Source: Acidovorax sp. HDW3 (GTDB taxonomy: Bacteria; Pseudomonadota; Gammaproteobacteria; Burkholderiales; Burkholderiaceae_C). Taken from it: a stretch of DNA of 64,000 bases. The stretch spans positions 3,008,001-3,072,000 of the forward strand of contig NZ_CP049885.1 of the NCBI RefSeq assembly GCF_011303755.1, in the 5' to 3' direction. The translations under genes and the position numbers were made by a program. Under the pieces are notes generated by a model, which was given only the letters and a program-made list of their open reading frames with translations, did no database searches and was not told the origin of the DNA. Below, piece by piece: positions 1 to 8,095 of the stretch (positions are counted from its first letter, which is position 1; each line of letters starts with the position of its first letter).

Positions 1-1077
1 GTTGAGGCTGGCTTTGACTTCCAGATTCGGGTAGCGCAGCTGAAATTCCAGCCGCCCCGGAATGGCACGCCAGCTATCGACCGTGAGGTAGCCCGCCTGG
101 AACATCAGCGCTTCGCTGGGGATGGTGTCCACGTCGAAGGTGGAGAGCAGTTGCTCCGAAGCAAAGGTTTGCCCCAGCAGCGGGGTGAACTGGCGCCGCT
201 CGGTCAGCAGTTTGATGAGGAAGGTGGGCGTGCCGGTTTCAAACCACCAGGGGCGGAAGATGCGTTTTTGGAACAGCAGCAGCAAATCAAACGGGTTGTA
301 CACCGAGGTGCCGCACCAGTTGTAGCCGTTGTACCAGGCGCGGATTTCTGCACGATCGAGGCCCGGCAGTTCGGGGGCAAAGACGGTGTCCACGTCTTCA
401 TCCGTATAGCCGCAAATGGCTGAATAGTCGGCATCGACGGTGATGTCGTTGAGGTTGTTCAGGCCCGAGAACAGGCTCACCTTGCTGAATTTGGACACGC
501 CCGTGAGAAAGACGAAGCGCAGATAGGGGTCGCTGTCTTTGATGACGGAATAAAAGTCTTTGAGCGCATCACGGATCTCGGCGGCTTTGGTTCGGTCTTC
601 GATGCGGTCGAGGATGGGCTTGTCGTATTCGTCGATCAGCACCACCACCGTGCGCCCTGTTGTTTCTGCCAAACGCAAAATCAGCCGCTTGAATCGGCTG
701 CGCGCATCGGGGTATTCGGCCGGCAGTTGAAAGCGCGCCTCCAGGGTTCCAAGCTGCTCATTCAAGCTGTCTTGCAGGTCTGCCACCGAGCCGAGCACCC
801 CGCCGCCAAAGCTAAAGCGCAGCACGGGGTGCTGGCGCGACCAGTCCCAATTTTTTTCTGCGTGCAGCCCGGTGAACAGCGCCTGATTGCCTTCGAACAA
901 CTCCTTGAGCGTGTCGAGAAACAGGCTTTTGCCAAAGCGCCTCGGGCGCGAGAGGAAGAAGTATTTCCCCTGCGCTATCAGCTGCAGCGCCAGCGGCGTT
1001 TTATCGACGTAGTAATGCCCGTCCTCACGGATTTCACGCAGGGACTGGATGCCGATGGGGAGTTTTTTGCGTTGCAT
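1..1077 (-). CDS. AAA-ATPase-like / PD-(D/E)XK nuclease family protein, downstream copy (partial)
   Basis: The gene starts at ATG 1077 and runs off the window edge, so the C-terminal nuclease-like part is missing. The N-terminus reads MQRKKLPIGIQSLREI and continues into the AAA-ATPase-like fold of family PF09820, with a SRPRRFGKS phosphate-binding segment near residue 45 and a VVVLIDEYDKP Walker B-type segment near residue 145. It is a tandem duplicate of the gene at 1087-2637 at a constant offset of 1557 bases. Positions 1-501 match the other copy base for base, but about 190 bases (roughly 645-835) are clearly divergent. It begins 9 bases after the stop of the upstream copy, so the two are probably co-translated. 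The biological role of this family is not established. Confidence 0.85.
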   Translation of the reverse strand, partial: MQRKKLPIGIQSLREIREDGHYYVDKTPLALQLIAQGKYFFLSRPRRFGKSLFLDTLKELFEGNQALFTGLHAEKNWDWSRQHPVLRFSFGGGVLGSVADLQDSLNEQLGTLEARFQLPAEYPDARSRFKRLILRLAETTGRTVVVLIDEYDKPILDRIEDRTKAAEIRDALKDFYSVIKDSDPYLRFVFLTGVSKFSKVSLFSGLNNLNDITVDADYSAICGYTDEDVDTVFAPELPGLDRAEIRAWYNGYNWCGTSVYNPFDLLLLFQKRIFRPWWFETGTPTFLIKLLTERRQFTPLLGQTFASEQLLSTFDVDTIPSEALMFQAGYLTVDSWRAIPGRLEFQLRYPNLEVKASLN

Positions 1078-1086
1078 GGCCTTGGC

Positions 1087-2637
1087 TTACTCCAGCGTCT
1101 GCACGTCAAACGCGACGATGTTGCGGCTTTCCCGGCTGAACTCCACGCCCACCAGGTGGATGGGCTCGCCCCGGGCGCGGTATTTGTCGGCATAGTTGCG
1201 CGCTTGCAGCTGCGCCAGCGCCTTGCCTTCGGGCACCAGCTCCACCACTTTGAATTCGAACAGGTACACATGGCCGCCAAAGCGCACCGCCATGTCGATG
1301 CGGCCTTGGTTGGTCACGTCTTCGAGCACGATGTCCAGCCCCAGCGAGGCAAAGTAGCTGTAGAAAATACTGGCCCAGTAGCCTTCGTATTGGGCAATGG
1401 GGTTGTTGCGGTACCAGTCGTGCGGGATGGTGGCGAAGAAGGCGTGGAACAAGTCCTTCATCCCTGGCACATCGGCAGCGACGAGCAGGTCGTACAGGCG
1501 GCTGATGTGGCGGTCGGGAATGCTGGGGCTGCCGCACAGCGTGCCCAGCAGGCTGCTGTTGAGGCTGGCTTTGACTTCCAGATTCGGGTAGCGCAGCTGA
1601 AATTCCAGCCGCCCCGGAATGGCACGCCAGCTATCGACCGTGAGGTAGCCCGCCTGGAACATCAGCGCTTCGCTGGGGATGGTGTCCACGTCGAAGGTGG
1701 AGAGCAGTTGCTCCGAAGCAAAGGTTTGCCCCAGCAGCGGGGTGAACTGGCGCCGCTCGGTCAGCAGTTTGATGAGGAAGGTGGGCGTGCCGGTTTCAAA
1801 CCACCAGGGGCGGAAGATGCGTTTTTGGAACAGCAGCAGCAAATCAAACGGGTTGTACACCGAGGTGCCGCACCAGTTGTAGCCGTTGTACCAGGCGCGG
1901 ATTTCTGCACGATCGAGGCCCGGCAGTTCGGGGGCAAAGACGGTGTCCACGTCTTCATCCGTATAGCCGCAAATGGCTGAATAGTCGGCATCGACGGTGA
2001 TGTCGTTGAGGTTGTTCAGGCCCGAGAACAGGCTCACCTTGCTGAATTTGGACACGCCGGTGAGGAAGACAAAGCGCAGATAGGGGTCGCTGTCTTTGAT
2101 GACGGAATAGAAGTCTTTGAGCGCATCACGGATCTCGGCGGCTTTGGTTCGGTCTTCGATGCGGTCGAGGATGGGCTTGTCGTATTCGTCGATCAGTACC
2201 ACCACGCGCTGGCCGGTTTGGGTGGCCAGGTGTTGGATCAGGCTGCGAAAGCGCTCGGGGTGGCTTTGGTCAACCGGCTGGAGCTGCCACTGGGTTTCGT
2301 AGCGCTGCAGGTGCGAATCCAGGCGCGATTGCAAATCAGGTACGTCTTGCACCACGCCGCCGCCAAAGCTAAAGCGCAAAACGGGATGTTTGGCCGACCA
2401 GTCCCAATTTTTTTCTGCGTGCAGCCCGGTGAACAGCGCCTGATTGCCTTCGAACAACTCCTTGAGCGTGTCGAGAAACAGGCTTTTGCCAAAGCGCCTC
2501 GGGCGCGAGAGGAAGAAGTATTTCCCCTGCGCTATCAGCTGCAGCGCCAGCGGCGTTTTATCGACGTAGTAATGCCCGTCCTCACGGATTTCACGCAGGG
2601 ACTGGATGCCGATGGGGAGTTTTTTGCGCGCGCTCAT
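1087..2637 (-). CDS. AAA-ATPase-like / PD-(D/E)XK nuclease family protein, upstream copy
   Basis: A complete 516-residue protein. The N-terminal half is the AAA-ATPase-like domain (PF09820 type): YYVDKTPLALQLI, then SRPRRFGKS near residues 45-53 as a Walker A-like loop, then VVVLIDEYDKP near residue 150. The C-terminal part resembles the PD-(D/E)XK nuclease superfamily domain formerly called DUF1703, with the signature GRIDMAVRFGGHVYLFEFKV near residue 450, where the Asp and the Glu-x-Lys are the expected catalytic residues. The start ATG at 2637 overlaps the stop of the upstream yjjJ-like gene (ATGA), which implies translational coupling. These proteins often occur as expanded paralogue sets. 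A nuclease, defence or selfish role is only inference. Confidence 0.9.
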   Translation of the reverse strand: MSARKKLPIGIQSLREIREDGHYYVDKTPLALQLIAQGKYFFLSRPRRFGKSLFLDTLKELFEGNQALFTGLHAEKNWDWSAKHPVLRFSFGGGVVQDVPDLQSRLDSHLQRYETQWQLQPVDQSHPERFRSLIQHLATQTGQRVVVLIDEYDKPILDRIEDRTKAAEIRDALKDFYSVIKDSDPYLRFVFLTGVSKFSKVSLFSGLNNLNDITVDADYSAICGYTDEDVDTVFAPELPGLDRAEIRAWYNGYNWCGTSVYNPFDLLLLFQKRIFRPWWFETGTPTFLIKLLTERRQFTPLLGQTFASEQLLSTFDVDTIPSEALMFQAGYLTVDSWRAIPGRLEFQLRYPNLEVKASLNSSLLGTLCGSPSIPDRHISRLYDLLVAADVPGMKDLFHAFFATIPHDWYRNNPIAQYEGYWASIFYSYFASLGLDIVLEDVTNQGRIDMAVRFGGHVYLFEFKVVELVPEGKALAQLQARNYADKYRARGEPIHLVGVEFSRESRNIVAFDVQTLE

Positions 2638-4028
2638 GGTGGGTCATTGTAGGAAACGGTCTCCCCAGAAACCACCCCAGCAAGCGCCTGCGCGTGCCCG
2701 GTCGCCAGCTGCCGAAACGGTGCCGAAATCCGCGCCTCCTGCGCCGCCGCCTGCCAAAACGCCTGCGCCAGGGCCTGCGCCTGCAACCAAACATCGGCCG
2801 TGGCCGCCGTGGGCTGCAGCTGCGCCGGGGCAAAGTCCTGCGCCACCACCTCGCCGGCGATGGGCATGTAGCGCATGGGCAGCATGTCGTAGCTGGGCGA
2901 GAGTCGCCAGTCGTCGTTTTCGAGCACCAGCGAGATGTTGCCGTAGTGCCGGTCGGTGTTGCCGATGAGCTGGCCATAGGCTTCGAGCAGGCGCAAGGTC
3001 ATGGCGTCGGCCCCTGTCAGCAGCGGCGGCTGGTGGGCGCGCATACGCAGCGCGGTGGCGGCCCAGTTGTCGGTCTCGCCGATGTACTGCGCGTCGTACA
3101 CCAGCAGCGACACCATGCCGATACGCCCCGGCGGCGGGCCGTCCACCAGGCCGGGCCAGGGACTGCGGCGGTCAAAGCGCTCCGACTGCAAAAACACCCG
3201 CCCGGCACGCTCGAACACCTGCGTAGGCGCTGCCGGCAGCCCCGCCTGGGCCAGGGTGTGCAGCGCCAGATGCTCGCAGTGCAGCAGGTCGCGCAGGCGC
3301 TGTTCGGCCAGGCTGTCGCCTGCCGGGGAGAACTTGACGATCACGCTGCGCCCAGCCGTAACGCAGCAAAACTTGGGCTGCTCGCCCCCGGCAGACGAGC
3401 CTGGCCACTGCCCCTGCAGCGCACTGCGCGCCAGGGCGGGGTAGTCAGCGGCACTCTGGGCCTGCACCAGCTGCGGCGCCAGCGCGGCAAAGCGCGCCAG
3501 CGAGGCCGCGCCCACCAGCAGGTTGCCCGGCAGGTCTTCACCACACAGGGCGAGAGCGCGCAGCGCATCGTCGTCTGACCAGTGGTGCGGGTCTTGCGGC
3601 AGGGCCAGATCGGGGTGGCGCTGCGCAAAATGCCGCCCCATGAAGCCCTGCGGCCGCATATCGGCCAGGAACCAGGGCAGGCCATCGTGGCGCTCGCGCA
3701 CGCCGTCGGCCTCCTCCACCCAAAAGGCGCCGCCGGCCAGCGCCCACATCTGCGCAAACGGCGCCGGGCGGCCCTGGGTGTCGATGCGCCACAGCGGCAC
3801 CTGCGTGCCCACGCCGCGCACGCTGCGCAGCAGCAGGTAGCGCTGCGAACGCGCCGCCCCCACCTTGCCCACCCGGCCCGCGTCCAGCAGCGGCGCCAGC
3901 GCGCGCGAAACCGTCGGCTGGCTGGCCTGCAGCGCGGCCTGCAGCTGGGCGCTGGTAGCAACGCTGCCGAGCTGGCGCAGGGCAGCCAGCAGGCGTTCAG
4001 AGCCCGGGGGGGGCGGGGAGGTTGTCAT
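2634..4028 (-). CDS. yjjJ: HipA-like serine/threonine kinase of YjjJ type
   Basis: A 464-residue protein. A winged-helix-like segment lies at about residues 12-65 (SQPTVSRALAPLLDAGRVGK). A HipA kinase fold follows: SSAGGEQPKF at 211-220 (the Gly-rich loop of HipA kinases), a lysine in VKF at 231-233, catalytic-loop GNTDRHYGN at 356-364 with Asp359, and the metal-binding LSPSYDMLP with Asp381. HipA proteins phosphorylate cellular targets and can halt growth. YjjJ is an orphan form that carries its own DNA-binding domain instead of a HipB partner, and no hipB-like gene is present here. It is first in an operon with two AAA/PD-(D/E)XK genes. Direct repeats upstream could be its operator. The symbol rests on domain order and length (E. 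coli YjjJ is about 440 residues). Confidence 0.85.
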   Translation of the reverse strand: MTTSPPPPGSERLLAALRQLGSVATSAQLQAALQASQPTVSRALAPLLDAGRVGKVGAARSQRYLLLRSVRGVGTQVPLWRIDTQGRPAPFAQMWALAGGAFWVEEADGVRERHDGLPWFLADMRPQGFMGRHFAQRHPDLALPQDPHHWSDDDALRALALCGEDLPGNLLVGAASLARFAALAPQLVQAQSAADYPALARSALQGQWPGSSAGGEQPKFCCVTAGRSVIVKFSPAGDSLAEQRLRDLLHCEHLALHTLAQAGLPAAPTQVFERAGRVFLQSERFDRRSPWPGLVDGPPPGRIGMVSLLVYDAQYIGETDNWAATALRMRAHQPPLLTGADAMTLRLLEAYGQLIGNTDRHYGNISLVLENDDWRLSPSYDMLPMRYMPIAGEVVAQDFAPAQLQPTAATADVWLQAQALAQAFWQAAAQEARISAPFRQLATGHAQALAGVVSGETVSYNDPP

Positions 4029-4035
4029 GGCCTAA

Positions 4036-4091
4036 ATGAATAGATATTTCACGCTATTTTTGAACCAAACAAAGCAACGCATGAATAGATA
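4036..4091 (-). promoter_or_regulatory. Two direct repeats upstream of yjjJ, possible operator
   Basis: The 11-base word ATGAATAGATA occurs at 4036-4046 and again at 4081-4091, exactly 45 bases apart. It reads TATCTATTCAT on the coding strand, and the interval is AT-rich and just upstream of the yjjJ start (4028). This would suit cooperative binding by the helix-turn-helix of the encoded kinase, but binding is inferred. Confidence 0.4.
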
Positions 4092-4109
4092 AAGTGAATT
4101 GTCCTGCAT

Positions 4110-4850
4110 CTACCCAAAACACCCCGCCATGAAGCCCTCAGATGCCTGGACGGGCCGGCGCAGCTGCGCCGTCCAGGCCGCATAGGTGCGCAGCGCCACC
4201 GCGTGCAGGCGCTCCAGGTGCAGCGGCAGCTGCGCCAGGATCTGCGTCTGGCTCTGCACCGCCGGGCCCTGGGCCTGCAGCAGCTCGCCATGGCCTTCGT
4301 CGCACCAGTCCCGGATGCTTTGCGCCGTCACTTCCAGGTGCCCCTGGAAGGCCCAGTGGGGGCCATGGACAAAGCCCTTGTTCAGGCAATGCGCGCCGTA
4401 CATGGTGCGCATGGCGCCGCGTGGAATCTCAAAGGTGTCGTAATGCCAGTGAAAGAGGGTGGCCTGTGCGGGCAGGGCCATCTGCTGCTGCGCACTGCGG
4501 GTTACCCACACCCGGCTCCAGCCGATATTGGGGCAGGGGTTGCGCCACACGCGCGCGCCCATGGCGCGGGCCAGCATTTGCGCGCCAAAGCAGTGGCCCA
4601 GCACGGGCACGTCGCACGCCAGGGCGTTTTGCAGCAGGCAGCGTTCCTGCTCCATCCAGCGCAGCTGCTCGTTGGCGCAGTGGTTGCTGCCCAGCACGAC
4701 GATGCCGCTGTAGTCGCGTGCGCGCACCGGCGCCGCGCCCTGGGTGCACGGATCGATCACCACATAGGCCATGCCCTGCTGCTGCAGATGGTCGAGGAGT
4801 ACCCCGGGGCCTTGCGCCGCTTCGTGCTGGAGGATGACAACAGGCTTCAT
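4110..4850 (-). CDS. Class I glutamine amidotransferase domain protein
   Basis: The preferred start is ATG 4850 (MKPVVILQHE), which gives 246 residues. An ATG 33 bases further upstream is possible but would add a Pro/Gly-rich stretch not typical of the family. The class I amidotransferase fold shows the nucleophile loop VPVLGHCFGAQ with Cys87, and HWAFQGHLEVT with His171 and Glu173 in the positions of the family's His-Pro-Glu motif. Such stand-alone proteins hydrolyse glutamine or act on gamma-glutamyl compounds. The substrate cannot be told from the sequence, and neighbouring genes give no pathway clue. The 114 bases upstream, before nrdG, hold no obvious gene. Confidence 0.85.
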   Translation of the reverse strand: MKPVVILQHEAAQGPGVLLDHLQQQGMAYVVIDPCTQGAAPVRARDYSGIVVLGSNHCANEQLRWMEQERCLLQNALACDVPVLGHCFGAQMLARAMGARVWRNPCPNIGWSRVWVTRSAQQQMALPAQATLFHWHYDTFEIPRGAMRTMYGAHCLNKGFVHGPHWAFQGHLEVTAQSIRDWCDEGHGELLQAQGPAVQSQTQILAQLPLHLERLHAVALRTYAAWTAQLRRPVQASEGFMAGCFG

Positions 4851-4964
4851 ACAAAACGGGCCCGTTGGCGGGCCGGTAGTCAAGACAGCCTGAATGTAGA
4901 AACGCCGGCATCAAGTCCTTACAAGGATTGCGCGGGCCGCCATCAAGAGTGCATCAAGGGCGAT

Positions 4965-5642
4965 TCAGCCCCGCACACGCAGCGCCGGCCAGCCGCCCTG
5001 CCCGGGCGTGATGCCTGCCAGCGCCTGGCGTGCCGCCGCTGCACTGCCCGGCGCGCGCGGGTCGTCACAGGGCTGCAGTACCCAGTCGCACAGGCCCAGC
5101 GCGGCCAGCTCCTGGCCCAGGGCCTGCAGGTCTGCCAACGGATAGAGGCCGGGGTGCCAGGTGCTGCGCACCTCGTGCGCCACGCCGCTTTCCAGCAGCA
5201 GCGCCAGCGATGCGCGCACCTTGGCGCCGCTGCCGGCCACGCCGGTGATGGCGGGAATCTGCGCCCAGGGGGCTTTCACGTCCAACCCCACCCAATCGAG
5301 CAGCGGCAGCGCCGCGGCCAGGCGCTCGGGGTACATGCCGCCGGTGTGCAGCGCGGTGGCAAAGCCCATGTCCCGCATCTGCTGCAGGGCCGCAGGCAGG
5401 GCGGACTGCGCCAGGGGCTCGCCGCCGGAGAAAACCACGCCGTCGAGCAGGCCCCGGCGCTGGTGCAGAAAGCCGAGCACATCCGCCCAGGCCAGGGTGC
5501 CTGGCTGGGATGCATCGAGCAGTTCAGGGTTGTGGCAGTAGCCGCAGCGCCAGGGGCAGCCCTGGCAAAAAACAACGGCCGCCAGGCGGCCGGGGAAGTC
5601 GATGGTGGTGAGCCGGGTCAGCCCACCGACGCGCAGGGTCAT
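4965..5642 (-). CDS. nrdG: Anaerobic ribonucleoside-triphosphate reductase activating protein
   Basis: A 225-residue radical SAM protein. Starting at ATG 5642, it carries VVFCQGCPWRCGYCHNPEL with Cys29, Cys33 and Cys36 as the CxxxCxxC iron-sulfur cluster ligands, and an FSGGEPL segment for S-adenosylmethionine binding. It generates the glycyl radical on class III ribonucleotide reductase in the absence of oxygen. The start codon lies one base after the stop of the small glycyl-radical gene (TGA-A-ATG), so translation is tightly coupled. The operon order is nrdD, glycyl-radical tail, nrdG. Confidence 0.93.
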   Translation of the reverse strand: MTLRVGGLTRLTTIDFPGRLAAVVFCQGCPWRCGYCHNPELLDASQPGTLAWADVLGFLHQRRGLLDGVVFSGGEPLAQSALPAALQQMRDMGFATALHTGGMYPERLAAALPLLDWVGLDVKAPWAQIPAITGVAGSGAKVRASLALLLESGVAHEVRSTWHPGLYPLADLQALGQELAALGLCDWVLQPCDDPRAPGSAAAARQALAGITPGQGGWPALRVRG

Positions 5643-5643
5643 T

Positions 5644-5832
5644 TCAGCAGGTGGCTTCGCTGAAAAACTGGCGCTCGTTGTGCTCGCCCTGCTTGCCGGT
5701 GTTGAAGCTGGCGACCGGGCGGTGGTAGCCCATGACGCGGGTCCAGACTTCACAGGGCTGGCGCTCGCTGTCTTGCAGCTGCACGTCGGCAGCGGCCAGG
5801 GCGGTGGTTTCAACGGTGCTCAGGGCGTTCAT
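5644..5832 (-). CDS. nrdD: Detached glycyl-radical C-terminal domain of class III ribonucleotide reductase
   Basis: A 62-residue protein starting at ATG 5832, with a ribosome binding site (GGAAAC) a few bases upstream. After a short N-terminal extension it reads CEVWTRVMGYHRPVASFN. RVMGYHRP is the glycyl-radical motif, with Gly35 as the likely radical site, and SFNTGKQGEHNERQFF is the usual end of class III NrdD proteins. These residues are absent from the main NrdD protein just upstream, which stops after its zinc-binding cysteines. The two polypeptides probably assemble to make one working catalytic subunit, much as GrcA (YfiD) can supply a glycyl-radical domain in trans to pyruvate formate-lyase. 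A short interspersed repeat fills the gap between the two genes. Confidence 0.85.
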   Translation of the reverse strand: MNALSTVETTALAAADVQLQDSERQPCEVWTRVMGYHRPVASFNTGKQGEHNERQFFSEATC

Positions 5833-5843
5833 GGTGTTTCCTT

Positions 5844-5895
5844 CAAAAATGATAGCTATTGACGCTTGATACATAAGCCTTACAGGCTGTTTTTA
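5844..5895. repeat. Interspersed repeat copy at the nrdD break
   Basis: A copy of the window's main short repeat family: GATAGCTATTGACGCTTGAT followed by a TTACAGGCTG tail and a T-run. It occupies nearly the whole space between the main nrdD gene and the glycyl-radical gene and contains the TAA stop of nrdD (5893-5895). The closest relative in the window is the copy at 38695-38750, which shares the TTACAGG...GTTTT end. Confidence 0.75.
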
Positions 5896-7911
5896 TGCCG
5901 CAATCTTGCGGCGCTTTTCTGCCAGGCGCTCCTCGTCGCACTTCGGGCAGAACTTGTGCTCGCCTTCCAGGTAGCCGTGCGTGGGGCAGATGGAGAAGGT
6001 GGGCGTGATGGTGATGTAGGGCAGACGGAAGTTGCTCAAGGCGCGCTTGACCAGCTCGCGGCAGGCGGCGCCGCTGCTGATGCGCTCGCCCATGTACAGG
6101 TGCAGCACGGTGCCGCCGGTGTACTTGGACTGCAGCTGCTCCTGGCGCTGCAGCGCCTCGAAGGGGTCGTCGGTAAAGCCCACGGGCAGCTGCGAACTGT
6201 TGGTGTAGTAGGGCTGGGCCTCGCTGCCGGCCTGCAGGATGGCGGGCCAGCGCTTTTTGTCCTCTTTGGCAAAGCGGTAGGTCGTGCCCTCGGCGGGCGT
6301 GGCCTCCAGGTTGTAGAGGTGGCCGGTTTCTTCCTGAAAGGTGACGATGCGCGCGCGCACATGGTCCAGCAGGCGCAGGGCAAACTGGTGGCCCCAGTCG
6401 CTGGTGATGTCCTGCTCGCCCTTGGTGAAGTTGCGCACCATCTCGTTGATGCCGTTCACGCCCAGGGTGCTGAAGTGGTTGCGCAGCGTGCCCAGATACC
6501 GTTTGGTGTAGGGGAACAATCCCTGGTCCATCAGGCCCTGGATGAGCTTGCGCTTGACCTCCAGGCTTTGCTTGCCCAGTTCGAGCAGGCGGTCGAGCGC
6601 GGCCAGCAGCGCGGCCTCGTCGCCCGCGTGCAAAAACCCCAGGCGCGCGCAGTTGACGGTGACCACGCCCAGGCTGCCGGTCTGCTCGGCGCTGCCGAAC
6701 AGGCCGTTGCCGCGCTTCAAGAGCTCGCGCAAATCGAGCTGCAGGCGGCAGCACATGGAGCGCACCATGTTGGGCGACAGCTCCGAGTTGATGAAGTTCT
6801 GGAAGTAGGGCAGGCCGTACTTGGCCGTCATCTCGAACAGCGCGGCGGCGTTCTCGCTCTCCCACGGGAAGTCGGGCGTGATGTTGTAGGTGGGGATGGG
6901 GAAGGTGAACACCCGGCCCTTGGCGTCGCCCGTGGTCATCACGTCGATGTAGGCACGGTTGATGAGGTCCATCTCGGCCTGCAGCTCGCCGTAGCAAAAC
7001 GGCATTTCCACGCCGCCAATCACCGGCACCTGCTCGCGCAGGTCCTCGGGGCAGGTCCAGTCGAAGGTCAGGTTGGTGAACGGCGTCTGCGTGCCCCAGC
7101 GCGAGGGCACGTTCAGGTTGTAGATCAACTCCTGCATACATTGGCGCACGGCGGCGTAGTCCATGCCGTCCTTGCGCACAAAGGGCGCCATGTAGGTGTC
7201 GAACGAGGAGAACGCCTGTGCGCCCGCCCACTCGTTTTGCAGCGTGCCGAGAAAGTTCACGATCTGCCCCACGGCCGAGCTCATGTGCTTGGCCGGGCCG
7301 GCTTCCACCTTGCCGGGTACGCCGTTGAGCCCCTCGTGCAACAGCGTGCGCAGCGACCAGCCGGCGCAGTAGCCGCTGAGCATGTCCAGGTCGTGGATGT
7401 GGATGTCGCCGCTTCGGTGCGCCTCGCCGATCTCGGGCGCGTACACATGCGACAGCCAGTAGTTGGCCGTGACCTTGCCGGCCACGTTCAGGATCAGGCC
7501 GCCCAGCGAATAGCCCTGGTTGGCGTTGGCGTTCACACGCCAGTCGGCACGCGAGAGGTATTCATTGATGGAGGACTCCACATGCACCAGCGTCTGCCGG
7601 TCGGCGCGCAAGGTGGCGTGGCGCTCGCGGTAGGCGATGTAGGCGCGGGCGGTTTGCAGGTGGTTGGCGGCGATCAGCGTCTGCTCGACCACGTCCTGGA
7701 TCTGCTCGATGGTCGGCGCCTGGCCGTGAAAACGGTGGCCCAGCACCTTGGTGACCTGGGCGGTGAGCAGCTGCGCCTCGTCCACGCCAAACTCGCCGGT
7801 GGCCGCGCCGGCGCGGGCGATGGCCGAGGCGATGCGCTCGGCATCGAACGCGGCGCGCGCGCCATCGCGGTCAATGACGTCACGGGGCAAGGTGGCGACG
7901 GGGGTGGACAT
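5893..7911 (-). CDS. nrdD: Anaerobic (class III) ribonucleoside-triphosphate reductase, main part
   Basis: A 672-residue protein. An N-terminal ATP-cone (about residues 8-95, allosteric control by ATP/dATP) is followed by the ten-stranded barrel of class III reductases, then CPTHGYLEGEHKFCPKC near 642-658, the cysteine-rich zinc site. The enzyme makes deoxyribonucleotides without oxygen. The protein stops 14 residues after the last CxxC and lacks the glycyl-radical motif, which is encoded by the next gene. Domain order resembles the Bdellovibrio-type family (TIGR02827). Two NrdR boxes lie directly upstream of the start at 7911. It is first in the operon nrdD, radical-domain gene, nrdG. Confidence 0.92.
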   Translation of the reverse strand: MSTPVATLPRDVIDRDGARAAFDAERIASAIARAGAATGEFGVDEAQLLTAQVTKVLGHRFHGQAPTIEQIQDVVEQTLIAANHLQTARAYIAYRERHATLRADRQTLVHVESSINEYLSRADWRVNANANQGYSLGGLILNVAGKVTANYWLSHVYAPEIGEAHRSGDIHIHDLDMLSGYCAGWSLRTLLHEGLNGVPGKVEAGPAKHMSSAVGQIVNFLGTLQNEWAGAQAFSSFDTYMAPFVRKDGMDYAAVRQCMQELIYNLNVPSRWGTQTPFTNLTFDWTCPEDLREQVPVIGGVEMPFCYGELQAEMDLINRAYIDVMTTGDAKGRVFTFPIPTYNITPDFPWESENAAALFEMTAKYGLPYFQNFINSELSPNMVRSMCCRLQLDLRELLKRGNGLFGSAEQTGSLGVVTVNCARLGFLHAGDEAALLAALDRLLELGKQSLEVKRKLIQGLMDQGLFPYTKRYLGTLRNHFSTLGVNGINEMVRNFTKGEQDITSDWGHQFALRLLDHVRARIVTFQEETGHLYNLEATPAEGTTYRFAKEDKKRWPAILQAGSEAQPYYTNSSQLPVGFTDDPFEALQRQEQLQSKYTGGTVLHLYMGERISSGAACRELVKRALSNFRLPYITITPTFSICPTHGYLEGEHKFCPKCDEERLAEKRRKIAA

Positions 7912-7933
7912 GCGGCAGCTCCAGGCAAATTAA

Positions 7934-7981
7934 ACACTACATGTAGTGTGCAACCACAGCTCAAAACACCATAGGTAGTTG
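7934..7981 (-). promoter_or_regulatory. Paired NrdR boxes in front of nrdD
   Basis: The first box, ACACTACATGTAGTGT at 7934-7949, is a perfect 16-base palindrome. The second, ACACCATAGGTAGTTG at 7966-7981, is a degenerate copy 32 bases further upstream, close to three helical turns. Paired boxes of this form and spacing are the known sites of the repressor NrdR, which controls ribonucleotide reductase operons in response to nucleotide levels. The nrdR gene itself is not in the window. Confidence 0.85.
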
Positions 7982-8028
7982 TTTGCCGCATTTGATTTAA
8001 CGCAAAAACCTGAGCAATTACGTCGGAC

Positions 8029-8056
8029 AAAAAAAGGGCCGCCCCAAGGGCGGCCC
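8029..8056 (-). terminator. Intrinsic terminator of the hemerythrin gene
   Basis: The stem GGGCCGCCC / GGGCGGCCC (9 base pairs, three-base loop, 8036-8056) is followed on the minus strand by seven T residues (A-run 8029-8035). It lies 40 bases past the hemerythrin stop and insulates the nrd operon promoter beyond it. Confidence 0.9.
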
Positions 8057-8095
8057 AAGCAAGAAGCGTCTAAAGACGCGAGAGGATCAGGGTTT

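Noticed and set aside
1-2637. Insertion sequence or transposon
   Set aside because: No transposase, terminal inverted repeats or target duplications; the tandem unit is a gene duplication.
5866-7974. 702-codon open frame on the plus strand
   Set aside because: Opposite nrdD, which has clear family motifs; the antisense product is repetitive and not recognisable.
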